DNA of 17,588 nucleotides from CAZSIA01 sp045126355 (GCA_045126355.1 JBGVOE010000082.1:1-17588), one strand, 5' to 3'. Numbered from the stretch's first letter, positions 6,818-15,475 are shown. Numbers and translations are program-made. The notes: generated by a model not told the origin, from the letters alone.

Positions 6818-8353
6818 ATGGATAATTACATGATTGAGATGATTGATATTTGTAAAAGTTTTGGTAATTTAAAGGCCAATGATAATATCACTTTAAAACT
6901 AAAAAAGGGCGAAATTCACGCATTATTAGGCGAAAATGGTGCTGGAAAATCTACTTTGATGAGTATTTTATTCGGTCTATATCAAGCTGATAGTGGCGTG
7001 ATTAAAATAGATGGAGAAGTTGTTGATATTAAGGGTCCTAAGGATGCTAATAAATATAAGATAGGAATGGTTCATCAACACTTTAAATTAGTTGAAGTAT
7101 TTACTGTTTTAGAAAATATTATTTTAGGTGTAGAAACTACAAAATGGGGATTTATTCAAAAAACGGAAGCAAAAGAAAAAATAAAAAAATTATCTATTGA
7201 ATATGGTCTTTGCGTTGATTTAGATGCTTTGGTTGAAAACATTACAGTCGGTATGCAACAAAGAGTAGAAATATTAAAAATGTTATACCGTGATAATGAT
7301 ATTTTAATTTTTGATGAACCAACTGCGGTTTTAACTCCTCAAGAAATTACCGATTTGTTAAAGATAATGAGAAATTTAGCTAATAGTGGTAAGACAATTT
7401 TATTTATAACGCATAAGATAAATGAAATATTAGAAGTTGCTGATAGATGTACTGTCTTAAGAAAAGGTAAATATATAGGTACTGTTAATGTTAGAAATAC
7501 TACAAAATCAAAGTTAAGTGAAATGATGGTTGGACGAGAAGTTGATTTTACATTAACTAAGGATATATCAAAACCTAATAGTGTTGTTTTAGAAGTTAAG
7601 AACTTAGTAGTTCCATCTAATAAAAAAGGGAAAAATATTGTCAATGATGTTTCTTTTAAAGTTAGGCGTGGAGAGGTTGTTTGTATTGCTGGGATTGACG
7701 GGAATGGGCAAAGTGAATTAGCACACTGTATTACTGGATTAAAAAAACAAAAGAGTGGTTCGATATTCTTTTGTGATTTAGATATTTCAAATGCATCTAT
7801 TAAATTTCGAAATTCAGTAGGTATTTCACATATTCCTGAAGATAGACATAAATATGGATTAGTTTTAGATTTTACTTTGGAAGATAATTTAGTTTTAAAA
7901 AGAATCGATAACCTTAGATTTCATAATTATGGATTTATTAAAAGAAATGAAGTTAGAAAATATTCTATGGAATTAATTGATAAATTTGATATTAGAAGTG
8001 CGTTAGGTTCAACTGGTTTAACAAGAGATATGTCTGGTGGTAATCAACAAAAGGCGATAATCGCTAGAGAAATAGATACAGAACCTGAACTATTAGTAGC
8101 AGTTCAACCAACAAGAGGATTAGATGTTGGAGCTATTGAATTTATTCATAAACAAATTTTAGCTGAACGTGATTTAGGTAAAGCTATACTTTTAATTTCT
8201 TTAGAATTAGAAGAAGTGATGAATTTAAGCGACCGTATATTAGTTATCTTTGAAGGTGAAATAGTATGTGAATTAGATCCTAAAAAAACAACTTATAATG
8301 AGTTAGGGCTTTATATGTCAGGTTCACAAAGAAATAATAAAGGATGTGAATAG
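6818..8353 (+). CDS. Nucleoside ABC importer, double ATPase subunit
   Basis: A 511-residue protein with two ABC ATPase domains in tandem, as in RbsA and NupO/YufO. Domain 1 has Walker A GENGAGKST (38-46), a signature-like VGMQQR (144-149) and Walker B with FDEPT (Asp166, Glu167). Domain 2 has a degenerate Walker A, GIDGNGQSE (292-300), in which the Lys and Thr are replaced, and a normal SGGNQQK signature followed by QPTRGLD. Loss of the second Lys and of the catalytic Glu is usual in this subfamily, where one of the two ATP sites is inactive. It sits on the cytoplasmic face and drives nucleoside uptake with the two permeases that follow. The SD is GGGTGGTG. The next permease start lies immediately after its stop codon, so the genes are translationally linked. 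Confidence 0.93.
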   Translation: MDNYMIEMIDICKSFGNLKANDNITLKLKKGEIHALLGENGAGKSTLMSILFGLYQADSGVIKIDGEVVDIKGPKDANKYKIGMVHQHFKLVEVFTVLENIILGVETTKWGFIQKTEAKEKIKKLSIEYGLCVDLDALVENITVGMQQRVEILKMLYRDNDILIFDEPTAVLTPQEITDLLKIMRNLANSGKTILFITHKINEILEVADRCTVLRKGKYIGTVNVRNTTKSKLSEMMVGREVDFTLTKDISKPNSVVLEVKNLVVPSNKKGKNIVNDVSFKVRRGEVVCIAGIDGNGQSELAHCITGLKKQKSGSIFFCDLDISNASIKFRNSVGISHIPEDRHKYGLVLDFTLEDNLVLKRIDNLRFHNYGFIKRNEVRKYSMELIDKFDIRSALGSTGLTRDMSGGNQQKAIIAREIDTEPELLVAVQPTRGLDVGAIEFIHKQILAERDLGKAILLISLELEEVMNLSDRILVIFEGEIVCELDPKKTTYNELGLYMSGSQRNNKGCE

Positions 8354-8354
8354 T

Positions 8355-9692
8355 GTGAGTGGCTGGTTATGGTTTTTAATTCAATTTATCGTTATAACTG
8401 GTTTTGTTGTTTATCTTTTTATAGCAACAAAAAAAGCTAAAAAATTAGATAAGATGACATGGTTTATGAAACTATGGAAGAAAGATAGTGTTAAATCGAT
8501 AGCTTCATCACTGTTATCTATTATTTTAGGTTTACTTATTGGTTGTGTTATTTTAATTGTACTGGCTCTAGTAAAAGTAAAAGGAACAACTTTATCATTT
8601 TCTTCCGCAATCGACGGGATACAATTAATTTTTTCTGGAGTATTTAATTTAGGAAGAAATACTGATACTGGATCATTGATATTTGGATATAATAGTGTGA
8701 ACTTAGGCGATATGCTATTTAGAGCAACACCTTTAATATTAACTGGATTAAGTGTTGCGGTTGCATTTAAAACAGGACTATTTAATATAGGTGCACCTGG
8801 TCAATATTTAATGGGTGCAGCTACTACATTAATTTTGGCATTAGTCATTCCTACAACTGTGATTCCTCCGTTTATTGTTTGGACGATTGCGTTTTTAGGT
8901 GGAATATTAGCCGGTGCCTTATGGGGAGCTATTTCTGGACTTTTTAAAGCACTCTTAAATGTAAATGAAGTAATAACTTGTATTATGACAAACTGGATTG
9001 CCGCAAATATTGTTACAATGTTATTTGATAAACACACTGGACCATTTAATTTTTTATTAGATCCAAGTGGAACAAAAAATTCTGCCTACGTTTATCAAAC
9101 TACTCATAATAATGTTTTTACTTCAAAGTTAGGTTTAGATTTAATCTTTGAAGGTTCACAAGTAAATGGTGGAATTTTGATAGCTATTTTTATAGCTATT
9201 GTAGTATCAGTTTTGATAAACAAGACCACTTTTGGTTTTAAACTAAAAGCTTGTGGTAGTAATAAACATGCTGCAAGGTATGCAGGTATTAATGAAAAGT
9301 TTTATATAACTATGTCAATGGCTATCGCAGGAGGACTTGCTGGAGCTGGTGCTGCATTATATTATTTATCTGGAAATACGGAGTTTGCATGGAATACTTA
9401 TCAAAGTCTACCTGCAGCTGGTTTTAATGGAATACCTGTTGCACTATTAGCGTTTAATAATCCAATAGGGGTTATATTCTCAGCATCATTTGTTTCACTA
9501 TTAGATGTTAATGGGATGCAACTTAAATATATGACTCCTTATAATGAATATATTACAAGTATTGTTACAGCTATAATTGTTTATTTTAGTGCTTTTAGTT
9601 TGATATTTAAAGAAATGTTAAGTAAACCAATTGGATTAAATTTTTATAATAAGAAAACAAAAAAATATAAAATAAGTGAGGAGGCAAAATAA
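8355..9692 (+). CDS. Nucleoside ABC importer permease 1
   Basis: A 445-residue integral membrane protein of the branched-chain amino acid/ribose permease type (BPD_transp_2), like NupP/YufP. An extra N-terminal membrane helix (about 3-22) and a basic cytoplasmic loop precede the conserved core. The core carries PLILTGLSVAVAFKTGLFNIGAPGQ and, later, FKLKACGSNKHAARYAGIN, the cytoplasmic loop that contacts the ATPase. I chose GTG 8355 because AAAGGATGTG (8339-8348) is a near-perfect SD at the right distance; GTG 8346 in the same frame lies inside that SD. It ends in TAATG, overlapping the start of the second permease by one base. Confidence 0.92.
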   Translation: MSGWLWFLIQFIVITGFVVYLFIATKKAKKLDKMTWFMKLWKKDSVKSIASSLLSIILGLLIGCVILIVLALVKVKGTTLSFSSAIDGIQLIFSGVFNLGRNTDTGSLIFGYNSVNLGDMLFRATPLILTGLSVAVAFKTGLFNIGAPGQYLMGAATTLILALVIPTTVIPPFIVWTIAFLGGILAGALWGAISGLFKALLNVNEVITCIMTNWIAANIVTMLFDKHTGPFNFLLDPSGTKNSAYVYQTTHNNVFTSKLGLDLIFEGSQVNGGILIAIFIAIVVSVLINKTTFGFKLKACGSNKHAARYAGINEKFYITMSMAIAGGLAGAGAALYYLSGNTEFAWNTYQSLPAAGFNGIPVALLAFNNPIGVIFSASFVSLLDVNGMQLKYMTPYNEYITSIVTAIIVYFSAFSLIFKEMLSKPIGLNFYNKKTKKYKISEEAK

Positions 9693-10708
9693 TGGTATAT
9701 TTTATTCAACAAACCTTAGTTTTTGCTATTCCACTTATGATTGTAGCTTTAGCTGGTGTATTTGCTGAAAGAAGTGGTATTATTAATATCGCTTTAGAAG
9801 GTATAATGGTTTTTGGTGCTTTTATTGGAGTTTTATTTGTTAGGATTTTTATTTCAGCTGGTTTTCCTGTTGAAAGCGGACAATTAATGTTAATACTAGT
9901 AATACTAATAACTATGATTTTTGGTGGATTATTCTCCTTACTTTTAGCATATGCCTCAATTAATCTAAAAGCGGATCAAACAATTGGTGGGACAGCACTA
10001 AATCTTTTAGCTCCTGCTTTAGTATTGTTTTTGATTATTTTAATTTCACAACAAAATGTTTTAAATATCGACTCTAAATATTCAAGCGCTGATTATTTCA
10101 TGTTATTTCAAGAAGATTTTGGATTAGGAACAAAAACTGAAAATCCATTAGGAGTAATAGGTAATATATTATTTAATAAAGTTTATTTAACAACAATCTA
10201 CTCAATAATATTATTTATTTCGCTATCAATTATTTTATATAAGACTAAATTTGGTTTACGCTTGCGTTCTTGTGGAGAACATCCACAAGCTTCTGATAGT
10301 GCGGGAATTAATGTGTATAAAATGCGTTATATTGGAACGATAATTTCTGGTAGTTTAGCCGCTTTTGGTGGTTTTATATATGCCTTAACTGCCGCAGGAT
10401 GTACATCAAATGGTGATGTTGCAGGACTTGGATTTTTAGCTCTCGCGGTCATGATCTTTGGTAACTGGAAACCGTTGTCGATAGTATTTGCTGCGTTACT
10501 CTTTGGTGCTTTAAAATGTATTTCAGTTGGTTATGCCTATATTGATTTTAATAATGATGGAATATATTTTTTAACTAAATTAGGAATAAGTTCTCACTTT
10601 TATAGAATACTACCATATTTAATTACTTTAGTAGTTTTAGCTTTTACATCTAAAAAATCAAGGGCTCCAAAAGCAGAAGGTGTGCCTTATGATAAAGGTA
10701 AAAGATGA
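9692..10708 (+). CDS. Nucleoside ABC importer permease 2
   Basis: A 338-residue membrane protein of the same permease family, like NupQ/YufQ, with about eight to ten membrane segments. The opening is typical: VALAGVFAERSGIINIALEG, followed by the ATPase-coupling loop FGLRLRSCGEHPQASDSAGI near the middle. It forms the heterodimeric channel with permease 1. Its ATG overlaps the previous stop by one base, and GAGGAGG lies just upstream. A terminator follows, closing the importer operon. The stop is TGA, which shows that TGA is not read as Trp in this organism. Confidence 0.92.
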   Translation: MVYFIQQTLVFAIPLMIVALAGVFAERSGIINIALEGIMVFGAFIGVLFVRIFISAGFPVESGQLMLILVILITMIFGGLFSLLLAYASINLKADQTIGGTALNLLAPALVLFLIILISQQNVLNIDSKYSSADYFMLFQEDFGLGTKTENPLGVIGNILFNKVYLTTIYSIILFISLSIILYKTKFGLRLRSCGEHPQASDSAGINVYKMRYIGTIISGSLAAFGGFIYALTAAGCTSNGDVAGLGFLALAVMIFGNWKPLSIVFAALLFGALKCISVGYAYIDFNNDGIYFLTKLGISSHFYRILPYLITLVVLAFTSKKSRAPKAEGVPYDKGKR

Positions 10709-10731
10709 TAATAATTTATATATAAAAAACA

Positions 10732-10766
10732 AATACCAGTTCATTTTTATCTGAATTGGTATTTTA
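10732..10766 (+). terminator. Intrinsic terminator of the nucleoside importer operon
   Basis: A twelve-pair stem AATACCAGTTCA (10732-10743)/TGAATTGGTATT (10752-10763) with one G-U pair and a short T run. Confidence 0.8.
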
Positions 10767-10802
10767 ATCTTTATGTTGTTTTTATTAAATAATGCAAATT
10801 AA

Positions 10803-10845
10803 ATGACAAAATATATAAATAATGTTATACTTTTTAAAAAGTATA
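10803..10845 (+). promoter_or_regulatory. Promoter of the ZIP-MFS operon with a perfect 20-bp palindrome over the -10 box
   Basis: ATGACA (10803-10808), a 17-bp spacer, and TATACT (10826-10831). The -10 box is the left edge of a perfect 20-bp palindrome (10826-10845) with half-site TATACTTTTT. A dyad over the -10 and start point is typical of a repressor operator. The downstream ZIP gene makes a metal-responsive regulator plausible, but the half-site is not one of the Fur, PerR, MntR or Zur boxes I know. Confidence 0.65.
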
Positions 10846-10854
10846 TGAATTTAT

Positions 10855-10906
10855 GGATATATATATATTAGGTTATATTTAAAATAACAATATATTAATA
10901 ATGTCC
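10855..10906 (+). other. Long AT-rich hairpin in the ZIP operon leader
   Basis: Nested pairings GGATAT (10855-10860)/ATGTCC (10901-10906), ATATATT/AATATAT and GTTAT/ATAAC form one imperfect hairpin within the untranslated leader of about 105 nt. There is no T run, so it is not a terminator; it contains none of the conserved motifs of manganese or other riboswitches known to me. Confidence 0.35.
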
Positions 10907-10943
10907 TACAATAAAAATTAGTAGTATTTTAGGAGGTGTTTTT

Positions 10944-11729
10944 ATGGATTTAGAAATTGTTTTAGGTTTACTATTTCCGTTTTTAGGAACATTAATTGGA
11001 GCGTCATTAGTATTTTTCTTAAAGGATAAATTAAATGATAAACTTCAAAAGATTTTATTAGGTTTTGCTAGTGGTGTAATGATTGCTGCTAGTGTTTGGT
11101 CATTAATTATGCCATCTATCGAGATGAGTGAAGATTTATCTTTACCATGGTTACCAGCAGCGATTGGATTTTTATTAGGGGTAGGATTTTTACTAGTTTT
11201 AGACACAGTGATTCCTCACTTACATCTTAATTCTAATGAAGTAGAAGGTATTGTTGGTAAGAAATCGCTAAAAAAATCAACAATGTTAGTATTAGCTGTT
11301 ACACTTCATAACATTCCAGAAGGGATGGCAGTTGGAGTTGTTTTAGCCGGTGCTTATTATGGTAATACAATGTTATCTATGAGTGCGGCATTAGCTTTAT
11401 CGTTTGGTATTGCACTGCAAAATTTACCAGAGGGTGCAATTATCTCTATGCCACTTATTGGTGAGGGATATAGTAAACCTAAAGCCTTCTTATTAGGCGG
11501 AATGAGTGGTATTGTTGAACCGATTGCGGCTATTATTACTATCTTATTAATTGGTGTTATTCAACCAGTATTACCATATTTATTATCATTTGCTGCCGGT
11601 GCAATGATCTACGTAGTTGTTGAAGAGTTAATTCCTGAGGCTCAAGAAGGTAAACATTCAAATTTAGCTACAATTGCCTTATCATTAGGCTTTGTTTTAA
11701 TGATGATTTTAGATATTGCATTAGGGTAA
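10944..11729 (+). CDS. ZIP-family divalent metal transporter
   Basis: A 261-residue membrane protein with about eight helices, the usual size of GufA/ZupT-type ZIP carriers. The two metal-site helices are plain: LHNIPEG with His122, Asn123 and Glu126, and LQNLPEG with Gln159, Asn160 and Glu163. In ZIP proteins these residues form the binuclear transport site for Zn, Fe, Mn or related ions entering the cytoplasm. The first residue of the second motif is Gln, as in GufA-like members. The loop between helices 3 and 4 has the short HLHLN stretch in place of a long His-rich loop. The SD is AGGAGGTG. An MFS gene follows after 12 bp without a terminator, so both share the palindrome-covered promoter upstream. 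Confidence 0.92.
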   Translation: MDLEIVLGLLFPFLGTLIGASLVFFLKDKLNDKLQKILLGFASGVMIAASVWSLIMPSIEMSEDLSLPWLPAAIGFLLGVGFLLVLDTVIPHLHLNSNEVEGIVGKKSLKKSTMLVLAVTLHNIPEGMAVGVVLAGAYYGNTMLSMSAALALSFGIALQNLPEGAIISMPLIGEGYSKPKAFLLGGMSGIVEPIAAIITILLIGVIQPVLPYLLSFAAGAMIYVVVEELIPEAQEGKHSNLATIALSLGFVLMMILDIALG

Positions 11730-11741
11730 GGTATTTATAGT

Positions 11742-12896
11742 ATGTTTAGTTTTATCTTAGCTGTTATTTATGTTTGTTTTATTAGTTTAGGACTTCCTGA
11801 TTCCCTACTTGGTTCAGCTTGGCCTACTATTTATAAGGATTTAGATGTCCCTTTTTCCTTTGCAGGAATTATTTCTGCACTTATCTGTATGTGTACAATT
11901 ATATCTAGTTTATTAAGTGATAAATTAACTAAGAAATTTTCATCAGGTACTGTTACTTGTGTTAGTATTTTATTAACTGCAACTGCTTTAATTGGTTTTT
12001 CAATTAGTACAGAATTTTGGATGTTGATTTTATTTGCAATTCCTTATGGGTTTGGTGCTGGTGGAGTAGATGCTGCACTTAATAATTATGTAGCTTTAAA
12101 TTATGAGAGTAAACATATGAGCTGGTTACATGCGATGTGGGGCGTTGGAGCTACTATTAGTCCCTATATTATGGGGTATGCCCTTACGAATGGTGCTGGA
12201 TGGAATCAAGGATATTTAATTGTTTCTATTATTCAATTTACTATTTGTTTATTTGTCTTTTTCACTCTTCCTAAATGGAAAGGAAATAAAAAAGAAGAAG
12301 AAAAAAATGAAACAAAGAAAAGTTTAAAATTAATTGAAGTAATGAAAATTCCTGGAGCAATTAGTTCTGTAATTATGTTTTTTGCCTATTGTGCGTTAGA
12401 ACAAAGTGCGATGTTATGGGCTAGTAGTTACTTAGTACAAAATAATAATATTAAAGAAGAAGTAGCTGCCATATTAGCTAGTATGTTTGCGATTGGAATT
12501 ACTTTAGGTAGATTTATCAATGGTTTTTTAACACTAAAATTAAGTGATAAGAAGTTAATTAAACTAGGATTATCGATTATAGTAATTGGAGTAGTTTTGA
12601 TGTTTATTCCGTTAAATTTAATAACGATAATTGGGTTTATTTTAATCGGCCTAGGATGTGCGCCAATATACCCTAGTATTATTCGCCTAACACCAGAATT
12701 GTTTGGAGAAGAAAATTCACAAGCAATGATTGGGGTTCAAATGGCTTGTGCTTATTTAGGTGTTTTATTAATGCCTCCGTTATTTGGAGTTTTAGCAGAT
12801 AATTTTACAATTTCCTTACTTCCAATTTATTTATTAATAATCTTAATATTGATGATTGTTATGAACTTTATTACAAATAAAAAAGCTGTTAAATAG
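11742..12896 (+). CDS. MFS transporter, substrate unknown
   Basis: A 384-residue protein with about twelve membrane segments in two halves, joined by a Lys/Glu-rich cytoplasmic loop around residues 180-195. The N-terminal half has LGLPDSLLGSAWPTIYKDL and GFGAGGVDAALNNYVAL followed by LHAMWGVGATISP. These features resemble the sugar/fucose-type branch of the major facilitator superfamily, but the substrate cannot be deduced. Its start lies 12 bp after the ZIP stop with only a weak SD (GGTAAGG), so its translation may depend partly on the upstream gene. Coupling to a metal carrier may be incidental. The last codons lie inside a two-way terminator. Confidence 0.85.
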   Translation: MFSFILAVIYVCFISLGLPDSLLGSAWPTIYKDLDVPFSFAGIISALICMCTIISSLLSDKLTKKFSSGTVTCVSILLTATALIGFSISTEFWMLILFAIPYGFGAGGVDAALNNYVALNYESKHMSWLHAMWGVGATISPYIMGYALTNGAGWNQGYLIVSIIQFTICLFVFFTLPKWKGNKKEEEKNETKKSLKLIEVMKIPGAISSVIMFFAYCALEQSAMLWASSYLVQNNNIKEEVAAILASMFAIGITLGRFINGFLTLKLSDKKLIKLGLSIIVIGVVLMFIPLNLITIIGFILIGLGCAPIYPSIIRLTPELFGEENSQAMIGVQMACAYLGVLLMPPLFGVLADNFTISLLPIYLLIILILMIVMNFITNKKAVK

Positions 12897-12930
12897 TATT
12901 TTATTATAGAATACTTATTGACAGCTTTTC
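12881..12930. terminator. Bidirectional terminator between converging genes
   Basis: AAAAGCTGT (12881-12889) pairs with ACAGCTTTT (12921-12929), with an inner stem GTATT/AATAC. T-rich flanks on both strands let it serve the MFS gene (+) and the CofE-like gene (-). It overlaps the MFS stop codon. Confidence 0.8.
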
Positions 12931-12942
12931 TTTTTCTATTTA

Positions 12943-14133
12943 TTAATTTGTATAGTTATCAAAGTAACCTTGGATAAGGATAATTGGAGTTCCTTTATCT
13001 CCAGAACCACTTGTTAAGTCGCATAATGAACCGATTAGGTCTGTTAATTGTCTTGGAGTTGTTCCTTGAGAAGCCATGTTACCAACTAAGTTTTCATTTT
13101 TAGCTTTAATACTAGCGCTGATTGCAGCTTTTAATTCTTCACCGCTTAAGTCTTTGAAATCATTATCAGCTAAGTATTTTAATTTAATTTCATTTGGTGT
13201 TCCGATTAAACCATCTGTATATGCTGGAGATACTACTGGGTCAGCAAGTTCCCAAATTTTTCCTTGAGGATCTTTGAATGCTCCATCACCATATACCATT
13301 ACTTCAATTAATACACCACAACGTTTTAATACTTCATCTTGAATAGCTAATACTAAATCTTTACAATCATTAGGGAATAATTTAACTTTTTCTTCAGTTG
13401 CTTTATTTGATCCTAATAAACCGTATTTACTATTAAAACCACTGCCATTGATTGATTCAGTTAAGATATCATCTAAACCACATACAATACTTGCTCCATT
13501 AGCTTTTAAGATACGTTTAGTTCTTGCACGTGTATGAATATCGCAACATAAAACTTTATCTGTGTAGTTTAAGATTGCTTTTGCTTGGTTAGCAAATACA
13601 ATTTCAACTTCAGCTCCAGCTTGACGAATAATTTCAGAATAATATTCAATATAATCTACACCTGTAAATTCATGAACTTTATAACCGAATATTTCACGGT
13701 ATTTTTCTAATGATAAAATATCGCTATATGGATTAACGCCAGCTTCATCTAAATCATCATATGAAAGTAATGCATTACCTACTTCATCAGATGGATAACT
13801 TAACATTAATACAACTTTTTTACAAGCCATCGCGATTGCTCTTAATAAAATTGAGAATCTGTTTCTTGATAAAATTGGGAAAATAACACCAATTGTTTCA
13901 TCGCCTAATTTATTTTTAATATCAACTGCGATGTCAGTGATTTTAGCATAATTTCCTTGTGCACGAGCTACAATAGATTCTGTTAATGCAATTACATCTC
14001 GATTTCTTAAAGTAAAATTTTCACTTTCTGCAGCTTCTAATACGCTGTCAACAGCAATTTTAACTAAATCGTCGCCTTCTCTAATAATTGGGCATCTAAT
14101 TCCTCTAGAAATTGTTCCTACTTTTCTTTCCAT
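12943..14133 (-). CDS. CofE-like F420-0:gamma-glutamyl ligase family protein
   Basis: A 396-residue protein of the CofE (F420_ligase) family. The N-terminal region GDDLVKIAVDSVLEAA and RNRDVIALTESIVARAQGNY (about 20-62) matches the family core, and GDGAFKDPQGKIWELADPVV in the C-terminal half fits the conserved GDG block. CofE adds glutamate to coenzyme F420-0 in a GTP-dependent reaction. Longer homologues of about 390 residues occur in Bacillota that are not known to make F420, so the true acceptor is likely different. No other F420 genes are visible here. The start has AGAAGGA upstream; a clean promoter (14161-14189) serves it alone, and it ends at the two-way terminator. A shadow reading frame on the opposite strand is not real. 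Family assignment is firm, substrate is not. Confidence 0.82.
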   Translation of the reverse strand: MERKVGTISRGIRCPIIREGDDLVKIAVDSVLEAAESENFTLRNRDVIALTESIVARAQGNYAKITDIAVDIKNKLGDETIGVIFPILSRNRFSILLRAIAMACKKVVLMLSYPSDEVGNALLSYDDLDEAGVNPYSDILSLEKYREIFGYKVHEFTGVDYIEYYSEIIRQAGAEVEIVFANQAKAILNYTDKVLCCDIHTRARTKRILKANGASIVCGLDDILTESINGSGFNSKYGLLGSNKATEEKVKLFPNDCKDLVLAIQDEVLKRCGVLIEVMVYGDGAFKDPQGKIWELADPVVSPAYTDGLIGTPNEIKLKYLADNDFKDLSGEELKAAISASIKAKNENLVGNMASQGTTPRQLTDLIGSLCDLTSGSGDKGTPIILIQGYFDNYTN

Positions 14134-14160
14134 TTATGATTCCTTCTTTCAACATTTAAT

Positions 14161-14189
14161 ATTATACATTTATCTTGTTTTTTCTACAA
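14161..14189 (-). promoter_or_regulatory. Promoter of the CofE-like gene
   Basis: On the minus strand TTGTAG (14189-14184), a 17-bp spacer, then TATAAT (14166-14161), about 28 nt before the coding start. Confidence 0.7.
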
Positions 14190-14217
14190 TTATTTTTTTT
14201 ATTAAATTAAGAAAAAT

Positions 14218-14246
14218 TTGTGAAGTTTGTTTTATTATAGTATAAT
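14218..14246 (+). promoter_or_regulatory. Promoter of the 7-TM protein gene
   Basis: TTGTGA (14218-14223), 17-bp spacer, TATAAT (14241-14246). It diverges from the CofE-like promoter; the two -35 boxes lie about 30 bp apart. Confidence 0.75.
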
Positions 14247-14315
14247 TTATTAAAAGATAGATTTTTAGAAATAGAAAGTGAGGTGCAGTCGGAAATTTAT
14301 TTTCCGTTAATAAAT

Positions 14316-15023
14316 ATGAAGAAAATAACTTTAGTATCTTTAATGTCGCTAGTATTTTTATCACTTTGTTCAGGATTTGAGGTATTAGCTAGAAATTATT
14401 TCTTTGAAAGCCCTTGGATTCCACTAGTTATAGGAGTTGTTATTTTAATTTTTAGTGGTATATTAAGTGCCAATGCTAAGAAAAATATTGTTTTAAATAG
14501 CATTTGTTTTTTAGCTAATGCTGTTGCCTTAGGATTTTGTATACATGCATGGTATATGTTTAGATGTTATGAAAATTCAATAGGAGTAATGCTTTTAGTA
14601 TCACTTGCTTGTGTAGTTTATTTACTGATTTTCTATCTTTCTTTATATATTCCATTTCTTGAAAAACATATAAATGTCTATATTTGGATATACTTAGCTC
14701 TTAGTTTAGTTGGATATTTAATAGTTATGTTTAATACAGAGACAACTTATGTATCAACATTTGGTTATTATATGATTATTGAAATTGCCTTTATACTCGC
14801 AATGTGTAATCATCAATTAACAGCAAAACATTTATTTAGAGATATTGTTTTATCAACTTATAGTGTTTTGATTGTAGCAATAATTATTGCCTTAATTATG
14901 TTAGGTGCTGATTCATTAGATGGTTTAGACGGTATTGGTGGCGATATTGGTCCAGAAGGTGGAGGAATTAAATCACCAAGGAAACAAAGAGTATCTACAC
15001 TTCCAATCGATAATGGTTTTTAA
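14316..15023 (+). CDS. Unrecognised seven-helix membrane protein with a Gly/Asp-rich tail
   Basis: About 235 residues, not recognised. Seven hydrophobic segments are apparent (about 4-24, 30-48, 52-72, 79-101, 108-129, 137-155 and 165-188), followed by a polar tail of about 40 residues, rich in Gly and Asp (SLDGLDGIGGDIGPEGGG) and then basic. The start is uncertain. ATG 14316 gives a normal MKK N terminus but lacks a close SD; GTG 14283 is in frame and would add 11 residues, but overlaps the best SD-like stretch (GAGGTG, 14280-14285). A small hairpin GGAAA/TTTCC (14291-14305) sits between the two. A small acidic protein gene follows after about 14 bp, so the two probably form an operon. Confidence 0.7.
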   Translation: MKKITLVSLMSLVFLSLCSGFEVLARNYFFESPWIPLVIGVVILIFSGILSANAKKNIVLNSICFLANAVALGFCIHAWYMFRCYENSIGVMLLVSLACVVYLLIFYLSLYIPFLEKHINVYIWIYLALSLVGYLIVMFNTETTYVSTFGYYMIIEIAFILAMCNHQLTAKHLFRDIVLSTYSVLIVAIIIALIMLGADSLDGLDGIGGDIGPEGGGIKSPRKQRVSTLPIDNGF

Positions 15024-15037
15024 AATGAGGAATAATG

Positions 15038-15442
15038 ATGGAAAAATGTCTGATTGATAAATTTATAAATGATTTATATCTCTTTGTAGAAGACGATTAT
15101 CTTAGTTCAGTTCATAATTTTAACCGTGATTTAAAGTATAGTGTTAAAGAGTTAGATGAACATTACAATAGTGGTTACCGTGATTTATTTGATGCATATT
15201 ACAAAGATTTTATATTACTTAAAGAGCTTGGAAATTATGAAAATATAACAATTTGTTATGATTTAGATAAAGATGATTATTTCTTTGAAGTGGATATCCA
15301 TCAAATGGTTGGAGCGGAAGAAAGAAGAAATAATAGAATAAAAGAAATAGATGAAATATTAGATGAAGAATTAAAACTTTTAGAAGAAGGTAAGCTTGAT
15401 GAAGTTAGACCTTTTACAAAATGGTTTTTTGACGAAAAATAA
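15038..15442 (+). CDS. Small acidic protein of unknown function
   Basis: A 134-residue soluble protein with many Asp and Glu residues and predicted mostly helical, with no signal peptide or membrane segment. A charged helical stretch near the C terminus (EERRNNRIKEIDEILDEELK) could form a coiled coil. I recognise no family. ATG 15038 is preferred because GAGG (15027-15030) is spaced seven bases away; ATG 15035 would add one Met. It follows the seven-helix membrane protein closely and ends at a strong terminator, so it may work with that protein, but this is only a positional argument. Confidence 0.7.
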   Translation: MEKCLIDKFINDLYLFVEDDYLSSVHNFNRDLKYSVKELDEHYNSGYRDLFDAYYKDFILLKELGNYENITICYDLDKDDYFFEVDIHQMVGAEERRNNRIKEIDEILDEELKLLEEGKLDEVRPFTKWFFDEK

Positions 15443-15475
15443 AACGGGATTTTTAATGTCCCGTTATTTTTTTGC
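15441..15475. terminator. Bidirectional terminator between converging genes
   Basis: AACGGGA (15443-15449)/TCCCGTT (15459-15465) flanked by A-rich and T-rich sequence on both sides. It serves the acidic-protein gene (+) and overlaps the last codons of pepT (-). Confidence 0.85.

Noticed and set aside
7339..7644. Open frame on the minus strand inside the ATPase gene
   Set aside because: Fully antisense to a well-supported gene, no SD, no recognisable product. The same applies to minus frames at 1704-1904, 8801-9037 and 14170-14364 and the plus frame 13076-13267.
10606..10708. Use of TGA as a tryptophan codon (mycoplasma code)
   Set aside because: TGA ends the second permease at the family's normal length, and tryptophan is written TGG throughout.
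10855..10870. TATATA tract as a microsatellite or phase-variable repeat
   Set aside because: Too short, and in an AT-rich leader where such runs are expected; it lies within a hairpin and not in a coding region.
10838..10943. Manganese (yybP-ykoY) or other known riboswitch before the ZIP gene
   Set aside because: The leader is almost wholly A and T and has none of the conserved loop motifs of known metal riboswitches.
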